A DNA stretch of 64,000 bases from positions 236,501 through 300,500 of the forward strand of contig JACEEZ010001777.1 in assembly GCA_016584305.1 (NCBI GenBank), given 5' to 3'. The DNA comes from Chionoecetes opilio (lineage: Eukaryota; Arthropoda; Malacostraca; Decapoda; Majidae). Within the stretch, counting starts at the first letter, position 1, and every line of letters begins with the position of its first letter. Positions 9,356-18,375 of the stretch are shown piece by piece. The notes under the pieces are model-generated. The model made no database searches and had not been told where the DNA came from. It saw only the letters and a list, made by a program, of their open reading frames with translations. The translations under genes and the position numbers were made by a program.

Positions 9356-9637
9356 TTTTTTTTTTTTTTTTTTCCCCAGCTCTGCCAGCCGTAAGACCCT
9401 TCCTGTGACAATATTCATATAATATTCATGAAGTAAATAAAAAAACAGGTGGTGAGTTATGCCTCACGTCGTCATTGGACCCATCATGATCTATCAAGAT
9501 CAAGATCCCATAATGGCATAACAAGTAAACAAAACATTGGTCACAAGAAGAATACGAAGATGGGAGATGGGGACAGGCGGAAGGAACGGTTCATCTTCAG
9601 TTTGCCCATACCCGTTCCTGTTAAGGGAAATTCAGGT

Positions 9638-9678
9638 GGGGGGAAACCATGGGGGTATAGCCCCCATGGTTTCCCCCC
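9638..9678. repeat. Perfect 18-bp hairpin
   Basis: GGGGGGAAACCATGGGGG (9638-9655), five bases TATAG, then the exact reverse complement (9661-9678). It is not inside any element I can bound. It lies on the + strand about 1 kb upstream of the lin-7 terminal exon, so in the presumed intron it would form a very stable RNA stem. Confidence 0.85.
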
Positions 9679-9792
9679 AGAATCCACCAATAAGTGATTC
9701 AGAGTAGTAGTTGAAAAATAGTGTACTTACAGAGCCTCCCCCTGCTTACAAGACTCATCTGCTGCATCAAAACTAATGAGAGTTGTTAGATA

Positions 9793-10435
9793 CCGTAAAT
9801 GGCTGCGTATAAGTCGACCCCAAGATTATTAGCTCAATATTACGGGTTAGGCCTATACTTGCCGTATAAGTCGGCCCCAAAAATACGGTAGGCTACTGGC
9901 AGGCCAAAGCTTGAATGTGGAGAGGCTATGGTATGGTATACGGTAACCTGTCGCAAAAACACATAACACCACACCACTTATATGAAGGTCTGAATATTTA
10001 CTATAGGTCGGCCTCTTGTTTTCACTTGAAAAACACCCTAGTCCCCTGATAGTACCGCTACATACTGTATATTATAGTAAAACACGGTAATACCTAAGAC
10101 TGGACTGCACTTACTGCGGTGTCCTCCGCCATTTGCATTCGCTAGTGTTTACACTTTGTGTATCAGCTGTTTCCATCAGCTGTTGGAAACAGCTGTGGGT
10201 GGAACTGCCACTAAACGTCTTCTCCAGCTATCACTTTTTCTTTGGAAGTGGCACATATTATAGTTGTCTGACTGGAGTTACAGTAGTTGGTGTACAGCGA
10301 TTGTTAGTAGTGCTGTTCCACTTGTTTGGCACTCGGTGGTAAAGGTTCGCATTTTATCATTGCCGTATAAGTCGACCCCTAGTTATGGAGAGATTTTCAT
10401 GCTCAAAGAGTCGACTTGTACGCCGCCATTTACGG
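9793..10435. mobile_element. Non-autonomous TA-flanked element (TIR CCGTAAATGGC), copy 1
   Basis: The left end CCGTAAATGGCTGCGTATAAG and the right end CTTGTACGCCGCCATTTACGG form inverted repeats flanked by TA (9791-9792, 10436-10437). The word TAAGTCGAC is repeated inside. It is 643 bp with no transposase frame. The sister copy at 35809-36770 is in reverse orientation. It sits 188 bp before the lin-7 exon, in the presumed intron. Confidence 0.85.
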
Positions 10436-10610
10436 TAGTTGAAGGTGTTAAGATCTTATTTTTCTGTTACATTTTTTTCTAGAATTTAGAAGTCTAATGT
10501 AATGAGTGTGTTTCACCCTGGAGGGTCTTACATGCCCAACATATGATAGCTTGCCTTGCATTAAATAAAAAAAGAACTAAACTGTTGGAAATTGAATTAT
10601 CTCATGAATA

Positions 10611-10623
10611 TTGTTCCCTACAG
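10611..10623 (+). promoter_or_regulatory. Splice acceptor of lin-7 terminal exon
   Basis: TTGTTCCCTACAG immediately precedes the first codon of homology. The upstream frame shows no lin-7 similarity, which places the junction here. Confidence 0.75.
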
Positions 10624-10785
10624 AGTGTGGAGGGGGAGAACCATGAGCGAGCTGTGGAGCTGCTGAAGGCTGCCAGTGGCTCAGTGAAGCTTGTGGTGCG
10701 TTACACCCCTCGAGTGCTGGAGGAAATGGAGATGCGGTTCGACAAGCAGCGGGCGTCACGTAGGCGAACTTCCCAGTTACAGTAG
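10624..10785 (+). CDS. lin-7: lin-7 (Veli) homologue, terminal coding exon
   Basis: The 53-codon exon reads [17 protein letters not shown]... then [23 protein letters not shown] and a short basic tail before TAG (10783-10785). This is the end of the single PDZ domain of lin-7/Veli/MALS proteins plus their characteristic C-terminal VLEEME-RF-K-R helix. Lin-7 is a small scaffold that binds CASK/LIN-2 through an N-terminal L27 domain and membrane proteins through the PDZ domain, at synapses and epithelial junctions (established for the family). The exon starts after a pyrimidine-containing acceptor TTGTTCCCTACAG in phase 0. The L27 domain and the rest of the PDZ domain must lie upstream of this window. 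The frame is intact and conserved, unlike all other coding regions here, so it is likely a working gene. Confidence 0.9.
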   Translation, partial: SVEGENHERAVELLKAASGSVKLVVRYTPRVLEEMEMRFDKQRASRRRTSQLQ

Positions 10786-11040
10786 AGAGTCCTAGTGGAG
10801 GACTGGCGTGGCTGGTGCTGCTCTGTGCCACAGATGGGGGACAGCCAGCCAGGTTGAGAGTTGACAGTTATAGCAGAATATAGTCAACACTCTGTGATGT
10901 CTAATAGAATAGTTGCACCTGTCATGCCACAGCTTTTTATTGTTTTATGCTGTCATTACTTCATTTTTATTTTCATTCGTACAATTTTTGCTGCTTTCTC
11001 ATCCCAAGATATAAATTTTAACTAAAGAATTTGAAATTGC
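10786..11040 (+). other. Probable lin-7 3' untranslated region
   Basis: Follows the stop codon and is unlike the surrounding repeats. No canonical AATAAA is visible; ATATAAA near 11010 could serve as a variant. A long (TA)n tract starts at about 11050. Confidence 0.45.
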
Positions 11041-11047
11041 AGCTCCA

Positions 11048-11175
<128 letters not shown>

Positions 11176-11304
11176 CATACAGTACCCTCCCGAGTTTGGC
11201 GCTTGCTTTCTTCCGGAGGCATAGCGCTAAACTCGAGGATCGCGAAACTCGGGTATTGAAAACACTGTAAAAATGCTTATTTAGTCCGGTGCGAGGTGTA
11301 CCTA

Positions 11305-11520
11305 CCGTATTTTACTGCTTATAAGACACCTTTTCCCCAAAATAATAAACTGAAAATGCCTCGAGCCCCTGTCCACCCAGCAGTGAATGGGTACCGGGTG
11401 TTAGCCGGGGGTTTGTGACCCGCCTCCCAGGGTGGTCGGCCAAAACTAGAGGACAGGAGAGGAGCTACGAGCTTGAGCTTGAGTTGGGAGTCACCCAGCT
11501 GATGCTGTCGGTGAAGCCTT
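11305..11520. repeat. Interspersed repeat with TATAAGAC terminus, copy 2
   Basis: Starts TACCGTATTTTACTGC and matches 4227-4445 through the CACCCAGCAGTGAATGGGTAC block to GAGTTGGGAGTCACC. Both copies lie at the same place inside the CCCTCCCGAG element, so it was probably part of it before amplification. Confidence 0.5.
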
Positions 11521-11834
11521 TGGTCCGGCGTTCTCACACACACGTAGTATTCTGTTGGGAGAGAAGCAAAAGGGGGAAGCAAAACTAGGTGTTTCATTTC
11601 CCCTCATTCCTCTCTCTGCATCACATGCATATGGGGTCCCCCCTAACTGAGGGGTCCCATTGCCTCTCATTCTCTCATGCGTGCTCTCCAAGAATTCTGA
11701 CTGTCACTCCTCCACTCAGCACACAACCCCAGCAGGTCCTCCATCTGCTTATCCACACTCCTGTCTCATCTCTCGCCATTCTTCCACTCCATCCTCTCCT
11801 ACCACCACCTCCAACATCTTTGTTCTAGCATAGC

Positions 11835-12060
11835 ACTCACGGTTCACCTTCCCTGCCTTCGTCTGTCCCCTGGCCCTCACTGCCCCTGGGTGTAGGAATG
11901 TTCTGGAGACTATTGAACACTTTCTGCTGCAGTGTCCGCGCTTCCACTCACACCGTGTAGTGCTACAGCAGCTACACTCAACTACTCGCCCTGAATGTCA
12001 CCACCTTTGACCTGCCCACCCTGCTGGCAGCGGTGTTTACAAGTCTGAGCCTCCAATATG
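11835..12060 (+). pseudogene. LINE polymerase C-terminal fragment (zinc-knuckle-like)
   Basis: One frame gives [21 protein letters not shown], which fits the C-x2-C...H...C motif common near the C-terminus of several non-LTR retrotransposon polymerases ([11 protein letters not shown]). The first cysteines are disturbed by a one-base change near 11890. A related fragment lies at 49430-49516. No RT domain is attached. Confidence 0.55.
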
Positions 12061-12131
12061 GCATCATGTGACTCATGTGAATACTATCTATTTACCTCTT
12101 TAGCGATACTTGATCTTGATATTACCGTAAG

Positions 12132-12380
12132 GTATAAAATCTTTCTGCACCGTCGAGTGGCCTAAGAACACCCACATACTGCCCATTAATTCTACCTACG
12201 ATTGCGAGTGCATCGGAGGCCACAGGGGGGCGACATGAACCTCTAATCACAAGTGTCACTATGAAAATCCTGCCTGCGCCACCACGGGCGAGGGCCAACC
12301 ACCACAGCCCTCGAGGGAACCTTCAGGGCCTACCATCCCACCCCTGGAGGTCTCCGCCTGACGGCGCTGTAGGCATGCGC
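12132..12380 (+). mobile_element. SINE family 1 (plus), head-truncated
   Basis: Body only, from ATCTTTCTGCACCGTCGAG to GGCGCTGTAGGC, followed by a (CA)n run (12384-12403). The tRNA-like head is missing. Confidence 0.75.
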
Positions 12381-12403
12381 GCGCACACACACACACACAC
12401 ACA

Positions 12404-12880
12404 CGTTGGAATATGCGGCAGTGATTTGGTCACCACATAAAAAGAAGGATATAAGGAAGATTGAGAGAATACAAAGAGCAGCCACAAAAATGGTTCCAAG
12501 CCTGAGAGATTTACCATATGAAGAAAGACTTTCAAGACTAAAACTCCCAACTCTTGAGAAAAGAAGAGAAAGGGGAGATTTTATAGTGTATAGAGCATCA
12601 ATGGGTTTGGAAAAAATTGATAGAGATTTGTTTGTGTGGGACGATAGAATTGCAAGAGGTCATAAGAAGAAATTGAAAAGGACAACATGCAAGAGGGACA
12701 TAAAAAAATACAGCTTCCCGTATAGAAGCATAGAAGCCTGGAACAACCTTGATGCAAAAGTGATTAATACAAGAAGTATTCAGGACTTCAAAGGCAAGCT
12801 GGATAATAGTAGATTTGGAGACGGGACAATACGAGCATAGCTCTTTTCCTGTATGTTACAACTAGGTAAATACACACACA
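12404..12880 (+). pseudogene. CR1-like LINE polymerase C-terminus (5'-truncated)
   Basis: An open frame starting EYAAVIWSPHKKKDIRKIE and running through RRERGDFIVYRASMG to NSRFGDGTIRA is the typical C-terminal tail of CR1/Jockey-group LINE polymerases (VWSP-K-DI--lE-IQR-ATK-mP-l). It stops at 12838-12840. The short 3' end TACAACTAGGTAAATACAC is shared with the LINE ending near 27970. No RT core is present, so it is a 5'-truncated insertion following the (CA)n tail of the SINE. Confidence 0.75.
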
Positions 12881-13076
12881 TACGAAGCTGTACGCGAAAG
12901 TAAGTATGAAGCAGCGCGAAACTCGGGGAGATAATGCGCGAAAGTCGGGATGGTAAGAATTTAGGACTCTGCGCGAAACTCGGGGAGATAATGCGCGAAA
13001 GTCGGGATGGTAAGAATTTAGGACTCTGCGCGAAACTCGCAGATCGCGAAACTCGCATAGCGTGAAACTCAGGAGG

Positions 13077-13079
<3 letters not shown>

Positions 13080-13152
<73 letters not shown>

Positions 13153-13832
13153 ATATTATAATATATATATATATAATATAATATATATAATATATTATAA
13201 TAATATATATATATATAATATATATATTATATAATATATATATATATTATATAATATATATATATATTATATTAATATATATATATATTATATAATATAT
13301 ATATATATATATATAATAATATATATATATATTATATAATATATATATATATAATATTATATAATATATATATATATTATATAATATATATATATATATT
13401 ATATAATATATATATATATTATTTTTTTTTTTATAATATATATATATATTATATAATATATATATATATTATATAATATTATATATATATTATATAATAT
13501 ATATATATATTATATAAATATATATATATTATATAATAATATATATATATTATATAATATATATATATATGTATAATATATATTATATATTGTATTAATA
13601 TATATATATATTGTATAATATATATATATATATTGTATAATATATATATATATATTGTATAATATATATATATATATTGTATAATATATATATATATTGT
13701 ATAATATATATATATATTGTATAATATATATATATATATTGTATAATATATATATATATTATAATATATATATATATATTGTAAATATATATATATATAT
13801 AATATAATAATAAATATAAAATGGAGGCAATA
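13080..13832. repeat. AT-only complex tract
   Basis: About 750 bp consisting of (TA)n blocks broken by ATTATATAAT and, in the last 250 bp, by TTGTATAA about every 26-30 bp. It directly follows the right end of the 11185-13077 element. Confidence 0.9.
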
Positions 13833-13839
13833 CTTTCTC

Positions 13840-14500
13840 CAGGAGGGAAGCGGGATCTTATTATGAAGATTTAAACCAGCGCTGGTAAAAACATCTTGAT
13901 TGTTTTGTGGAACGTTTCGACATAAGCCATCATCAGCCTAAAATCGGATATAATACATAAAATGTGTTAAAAATGAAAATATGCAAATTATAATATGAAC
14001 CTTTAAAATGTCTAACCTAAAATAAAAAATATATAAAACTATTAAAAACACTACACCTACCAAGCAACCTAACAGTGGAGTGTGTGTGATTCCCACATGG
14101 TTTAGAAGCACAATAGCGGAGTTGAAGTGCCTTGTGGGCAAAGGGATGGTTTGTGGTGGTAGGTGAGGAGGCTCTCACATATCCATGGGGTGGAGTCGTG
14201 GGAGCTTGTGTGTAAAATGTTGAAATCTTGGTTCGTTATTGGGTGGCCTGAGGCTTCGGAATGTTCCCGAATGGCTGAGAATGGTGGTTTGGACACGGGT
14301 TTAGCAAGTCCTGCAAGACAATCCTCGATGCTCCGCGATCCTAGTGGTGAGGTGGCTCTTGGTCTGCCCAATATAAGCAGCGTTACAGCTACTGCACTTA
14401 AATTGGTACACCACTGAGGAACGCAGAGCATCAGGGATTATCTCCTTAAGTTTAAAACAATGTGATTAAGTAAAAGGGGGCTTGAACACTACTCTAAGCG
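13840..14500 (-). pseudogene. Penelope-like element 3' fragment with GIY-YIG domain
   Basis: The minus strand reads SSVVYQFKCSSCNAAYIGQ followed by LTTRIAEH, the GIY-YIG endonuclease core of Penelope-like retroelements (VVY...YIGQT...R..EH). Further along, the minus strand ends with a GATGATGGCTTATGTCGAAACG-type sequence, often found just after the Penelope coding region. The reverse transcriptase half is missing, and stops interrupt the frame near 14290. GIY-YIG enzymes nick DNA during insertion (established). Confidence 0.7.
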
Positions 14501-14503
14501 AGA

Positions 14504-14659
14504 CTTGTGGATAACACACACACACACAGAAATTTCCCGACTAACTAAGTGGATACGTTCCGAGAAGCTGTTCGTAAGTCTATATTTTCGTAAGCCGGAG
14601 TTTTTTTGGGGTTGTATTTTTAGTAACATGATATCAAGATAGAAAGAAAATTATCAATA
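14504..14659. other. Short unassigned stretch
   Basis: A (CA)n run of about 18 bp, then a segment with TATATTTTCGTAAGCCGGAG that looks like a pogo-type terminus but has no visible partner. Confidence 0.35.
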
Positions 14660-14987
14660 CTCAACCCTCGATTTATTGGACCTCAATTTAATGGGTTTAG
14701 GATTTAACGGACTCCATTTGCTACCGGACAAGTGGACTAAATTATTCAAAAAGACAGTTGGTTGAATATATTTATTTATTTATTACTTTTACGTTTCGGC
14801 CTATAGCACCTGTAGGTAGTGACTTATAAGGCTCTGATGGTTGGCCCTGGAGGTTTACTTTAGGGCTCTGATGGTTGACCCTCGCCCATGGTGGTGCAGG
14901 CAAGATTTTTATAGTTGTGCCTGTGATTAGAGGTTCATGCTGCCCCCCTTTGTCCTCCGGTGCACTTACCATTGAAGGTAGAGTTAA

Positions 14988-15137
14988 CCCGTTCAGCCCC
15001 GCTGACGGCTATGAGCCATCGCATATGTGTGTAATGCTCAGCCCCGCTGACGACTCTCAGCCGTCAGCTGACTGGATGACTCAAAACTCTGGGTCTGGGC
15101 GTTACAAAATTATATATTTTTGGCGGGGCTCAACGGG
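14988..15137. mobile_element. 150-bp piggyBac-type MITE in SINE
   Basis: CCCGTTCAGCCCCGC at the left and GCGGGGCTCAACGGG at the right form inverted repeats, flanked by TTAA on both sides (14984-14987, 15138-15141). TTAA duplication and CCC-type ends fit piggyBac. In other SINE copies the site is a single TTAA. An internal repeat GCCCCGCTGACG occurs twice. Confidence 0.85.
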
Positions 15138-15318
15138 TTAATGGGCAGCATGTGGGTGTTCTTAAGCTCCGTCCACACTAGAGGGCAAAGCCCGCCGGGC
15201 AGTGCCCGTCACCGGCAAAAGCCCGCGGGCACACCGAAACTGTTGTCCACACAGCAGAGCCTGCCTGGCCCAGTCAGAGGCGAGCAGCTGGGCAGCCAGA
15301 CTGTGCGGTACGACGACA

Positions 15319-15600
15319 ATGCGAAGCAAGAAGGACCGTAAGAAGCCAAAACTGTGTACCATAATCATTGCTATGTGCCTGAAAAAGAAAAAGGACAAAG
15401 TGGAGAAAAAGAAGTGGTGCAAAGACTGGCTATGTAAAAGAAAACAGTTGGGAAGTCATGTTACGATTTTTCGAGAATTGCAAGATGGAAATATGCGTGA
15501 CTTCATAAACTATGTGAGAATGGACCCAAGTACATTCTATAAACTCCTTGCGAAAGTAACACCATATATAGAAAAGCAGGATACCACAATGAAGGACAGC
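15319..15600 (+). pseudogene. Harbinger transposase N-terminal fragment
   Basis: From ATG at 15319 the frame is lysine-rich, then reads IFRELQDGNMRDFINYVRM and FYKLLAKVTPYIEKQDTTM. This matches the region preceding the DDE nuclease in HARBI1/PIF transposases (REL...F-NY-RM---F--LL--v-P-I-K-DT-MR). The frame then runs into the reverse of the MADF remnant, so the catalytic domain has been deleted. Confidence 0.75.
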
Positions 15601-15840
15601 ATAACCTTTCTGACTTCTCTTTTTTTCTCAGTTCCCGTCTGTGTTGGTTGCGGAGTGTGTATTTTCTTTCTAATCTCATCCACTGTCACGGACACACCTA
15701 CATCCTGCATTTCCTTTGCGATACTCTGGAAAGCAGCAGCTTTTTTGTCTGTCTCTGTATACAGTAAAACCCTTATAACTCGGCACTGTATAACTCGGAA
15801 TTTGATATAACTCGGCATGACAAAGACTAATGGTTTTTCT

Positions 15841-15854
15841 TTTTTTTTTTTTTT

Positions 15855-15915
<61 letters not shown>

Positions 15916-16243
15916 TGCCCATAGCACATGTAGGCAGTGAGCTCCAGGGGTGGAATGATAGGCCCTGGAGGCTCACTCGAGGGCTGTGATGGTTGGCCCC
16001 CGCCCGTGGTGGCGCAGGCAGGATTGTTATAGTGACGCCTGTGATTAGAGGCTCATGCCGCCCCGTGTCCTCCCATGCACTCACAGTCGAAGGTAGAGTT
16101 AATGGACAGGGCATGTGGGTGTTCTTAGGCCACTCGACGGTGCAAAAAGATTTCAAGTGGATTTATGGGTCTCACTCGGGATCGAACTCGGGTCTTCGAG
16201 AACGCCACTCGGTGACGCTAACCACTCTGCTACCGCCTCACCT
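15841..16243 (-). mobile_element. SINE family 1 (minus) with T-run and (CA)n tail
   Basis: Full-length body with tRNA-like head at about 16180-16243 on the minus strand. Its tail on the + strand is a T-run (15841-15860) followed by about 50 bp of (CA)n (15861-15911). Confidence 0.85.
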
Positions 16244-16918
16244 AAACTGCATCTCATGGTTTTCACTCGGCATATCATGCCTCACAACCTCTTCTGTGAA
16301 CATGTAAAAAGAAAGTTGGCAAAAAATAATGTATCTCGGCATATTGATGTTATAACTGCATCTCTTCGCTTACACACTGCATATCGTCAGTCGCATAAAG
16401 TCGTATTTTTGTCCTTTTGATCTTTTCCTGCAAGCTCAGGCTCTTCAATTTAATTCCCTTCCTGCTGGAGACACCCTTGCGTGATGGAGCTGACATCTTG
16501 AAATACAGTACTGTATGATGTAATCCCAAAACACGTAAAATAGGTGGCAAAGTAAAGCAAAGGTCGGGAACCAGCGTGTAGGCTTCAGCTGCTGAGCCGT
16601 GTTTATGTCGTCAAAGCACCGTCTTGGATACGAATTCCGTTTTTTTGTCGAAATTGAAAAAGGATTGGTTTCTGCTTCAAAAACACAACAAGCTTGGTAG
16701 GAGCCGAAATAATAATCAATGCAAAACATTGCAAACAATATCACAGAGTAGTATAACACACATTTCAGCAAGTGTTATTGGATTGGGTTTCGTAATCCCA
16801 AGACGGTGCTTGGACGACAAAAACACGGCTCAGCCTACGCACTGGTTCCTGATCTTTGCTTAATTTGCCATCTATTTTACGTGTTTTGGGATTACATCAT
16901 ACAGTACTGTATATCAAG

Positions 16919-17087
16919 ATGTCAGCTCCATCACGCAAGAGTGTCTCCAGCAGGAAGGGAATGAAATTGAAGAGCCTGAGCCTGCAGGAAAAGGTGAAAG
17001 TGCTGGCAAGGATGGATGCAGGTGCGTCCATGTGTGCTATTTGTGCTGAGTTTGATATCAAATCCAGCACATTCTACCCGTTCATTG
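16919..17087 (+). pseudogene. Tigger-type transposase first exon, copy B
   Basis: Open from ATG (MSAPSRKSVSSRKGMKLK) through LSLQEKVKVLARMDAGAS to STFYPFIG, then GTAAGT. This is the helix-turn-helix start of a pogo/Tigger transposase without catalytic exons. Unlike copy A there is no stop inside. A long T-run follows about 40 bp after the donor site. Confidence 0.7.
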
Positions 17088-17124
17088 GTAAGTGTAGTTT
17101 TTGTGCTTTTACAGTACTGTATTT

Positions 17125-17158
<34 letters not shown>

Positions 17159-17674
17159 TAACCCATATCAGAGGAGGACATTGAATAACTCGGCACATTG
17201 AATAACTCGGCAAGGGCCAGAGCCCCTATCGTGCCGAGTTATAAGGGTTTTACTGTATGTCCATTTTCACTTGCCATAGGCACGGGTGTTGCCGATAAAG
17301 TTCAATTAGGTGAAGGATCGCATATCTTGGCCACTGATTCTTGCTGGGCGGAGGGGTAGACATGATGTTCTAATGTAGACGTGGTGTAAATTCCTGACAA
17401 ACTGACAATCATGGCTCCAAAGATCCGCATGTAACCTCGTATGTCTGGCAGCGACGCACTGCCGGGCAGTGCCTGGTGAAATCGCTCACCTACCATCACA
17501 GGCATTTTACTCATTTGCCCGCGGGCAAAAGCGGTGAGCCAGTCAACAGACAAACTGCTCGCTTGTGCCCGCGGGCATTGCCCGTTAGTGTGGACGGAGC
17601 TTTAGGCCACTCGACTACAGGCATTATAGGGAAAAAATAGAAGAAAAAAAAAAAAATCAAGCAATGGACACTTA

Positions 17675-18333
17675 ACTCTTTCACGTACAAATGACTTCTT
17701 TGAGCGTCATCTGGTACGTGTAGGCCATACGTACAAATGACGTGTCTGAGCGTCATCCAAAAATAATATTTTAAAATATTTATTAAAAATCTTAAAAAGC
17801 GCACGGTTGACGTGAGATTCACTTGACCGTTGGAGCGAAATACAATATATTATATTAAAATATATTTTTTATAATATAATATTGTATAATATTATATACA
17901 ATATATTTATTAAAAAAAAAACTACGCTATCTTTCACTTCGTTGTATGGCTTTATTTTTGAGCGAATTACAATATATTATACTTCATTGGAAAGGAAATT
18001 TATTCAGCTATGTCATGGAATGTAGAAAAATCTTCTATGATGATAAGTTTATTTTTGGCATATTATTTTTTGCCGCAAGGTGTTATTTTTTTTTTTTTTC
18101 ACTTCTAACTCGAGGTTTTGTAAGTTATTTTCACGCTAGCGTACTTTTTGAACATTGTATGATATAGGAAATGATCTTGGCTTAAAAACTAAACATAATT
18201 GAACTCTATACCTTTGATAGTTTAGTTTCTAGACGCGGTGGAAGTACAACTTTTTTCCCGCGCGTGACATTTCGGGTGACAAGGGGTTTACGCGGGACAA
18301 CAAAAAGTGAATGACAATGGTGACGTGAAAGGG
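17675..18333. mobile_element. piggyBac-type non-autonomous element
   Basis: The ends CTCTTTCACGT and ACGTGAAAGGG are inverted and flanked by TTAA (17671-17674, 18334-18337). A ~47-bp subterminal block with CGTACAAATGAC and GAGCGTCATC is tandemly duplicated at the left. The interior is AT-rich with no recognisable transposase. Confidence 0.75.
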
Positions 18334-18375
18334 TTAAATTCCCCATTTATCACATTAAATCGAGGGTTGAGTGTA

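Larger units (their letters stand above)
8551..9410 (-). mobile_element. Internally deleted Ty3/Gypsy LTR retrotransposon
   Basis: On the minus strand the order is: a 35-bp 5' LTR start (9376-9410), an A-run, a fragment of RNase H, a polypurine tract and a complete LTR (8551-9183). The LTR has TG...CA ends (TGTCACAGGAAGG at its minus-strand start, TTGTAACA at its end). ATAT flanks the whole element at 8547-8550 and 9411-9414, a plausible 4-bp duplication. Most of gag and pol is gone, so it is non-autonomous. Confidence 0.8.
11185..13077. mobile_element. Composite pogo-like element (TIR CCCTCCCGAGTTTGG), copy 2
   Basis: The left end CCCTCCCGAGTTTGGCGCTT and the right end AAACTCAGGAGGG are inverted and flanked by TA (11183-11184, 13078-13079). 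The right part contains a duplicated ~68-bp block with GCGCGAAACTCGGGGAG and GCGCGAAAGTCGGG. It holds an interspersed repeat (11305-11510), a LINE C-terminus (11835-12060), a SINE (12132-12380) and a CR1-type LINE end (12404-12880). It preserves the empty site for the insertion seen at 3153-4048 in copy 1. Confidence 0.75.
15762..17255 (+). mobile_element. Pogo/Tigger-derived element (TIR GTAAAACCCTTATAACTCGG), copy B
   Basis: CAGTAAAACCCTTATAACTC at the left, GAGTTATAAGGGTTTTACTG at the right, and TA duplicated at 15760-15761 and 17256-17257. It contains the same SINE, internal inverted repeat and transposase first exon as copy A (4779-6223). It interrupts the MADF gene of the Harbinger element at a TA. 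Confidence 0.9.
15620..17310 (-). pseudogene. MADF-domain protein of Harbinger element, split by insertion
   Basis: Reading minus and skipping the inserted element at 15762-17255, the sequence goes from LIELYRQHPCLWQVK (17310-17265) to TDKKAAAFQSIAKEM...VDEIRKKIHT (15761-15620). This is an MADF (Myb/SANT-like) domain: an aromatic-rich first helix, a KKAAAFQSIAKEM second helix and a VDEIRKK third helix. PIF/Harbinger elements carry such a protein as DNA-binding partner of the transposase (established). A frame slip lies close to the junction. Confidence 0.7.
15165..17601 (+). mobile_element. PIF/Harbinger-type element in SINE
   Basis: The ends AGCTCCGTCCACACTA and TAGTGTGGACGGAGCT are inverted repeats with TTA duplicated on both sides (15162-15164, 17602-17604), the hallmark of PIF/Harbinger. 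The subterminal word GCCCGCGGGCA is repeated at both ends. It contains the start of a transposase on the + strand and, on the minus strand, a MADF-domain protein remnant, matching the two-gene plan of this superfamily. A GTAAAACCC pogo-like element (15762-17255) splits the MADF gene. Confidence 0.85.
14768..17614 (-). mobile_element. SINE family 1 (minus), interrupted by two elements
   Basis: The 3' body reads from the T-rich run at 14768 to 14984, is cut by a 150-bp MITE, continues 15141-15164 (ATGGGCAGCATGTGGGTGTTCTTA), is cut by the Harbinger element, and resumes GGCCACTCGAC at 17605. The tRNA-like head is missing. The uninterrupted SINE sequence is available at many other sites, which verifies both junctions. 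Confidence 0.75.
14660..18373. mobile_element. Pogo-like element (TIR CTCAACCCTCGATTTA) hosting a five-level nest
   Basis: The left end CTCAACCCTCGATTTATTGG and the right end ATTAAATCGAGGGTTGAGTG are inverted repeats; TA flanks them at 14658-14659 and 18374-18375, with a 2-base offset on the left. Inside are a SINE (14768-17614) that was hit by a piggyBac MITE and a Harbinger element, the latter hit by a GTAAAACCC element carrying another SINE, plus a second piggyBac-type MITE (17675-18333). No transposase belonging to the outer element is visible. Confidence 0.7.

Noticed and set aside
9449..9697. 82-codon frame before the lin-7 exon as a further lin-7 exon
   Set aside because: No similarity to the L27 or PDZ parts of lin-7, and it runs through a perfect hairpin.
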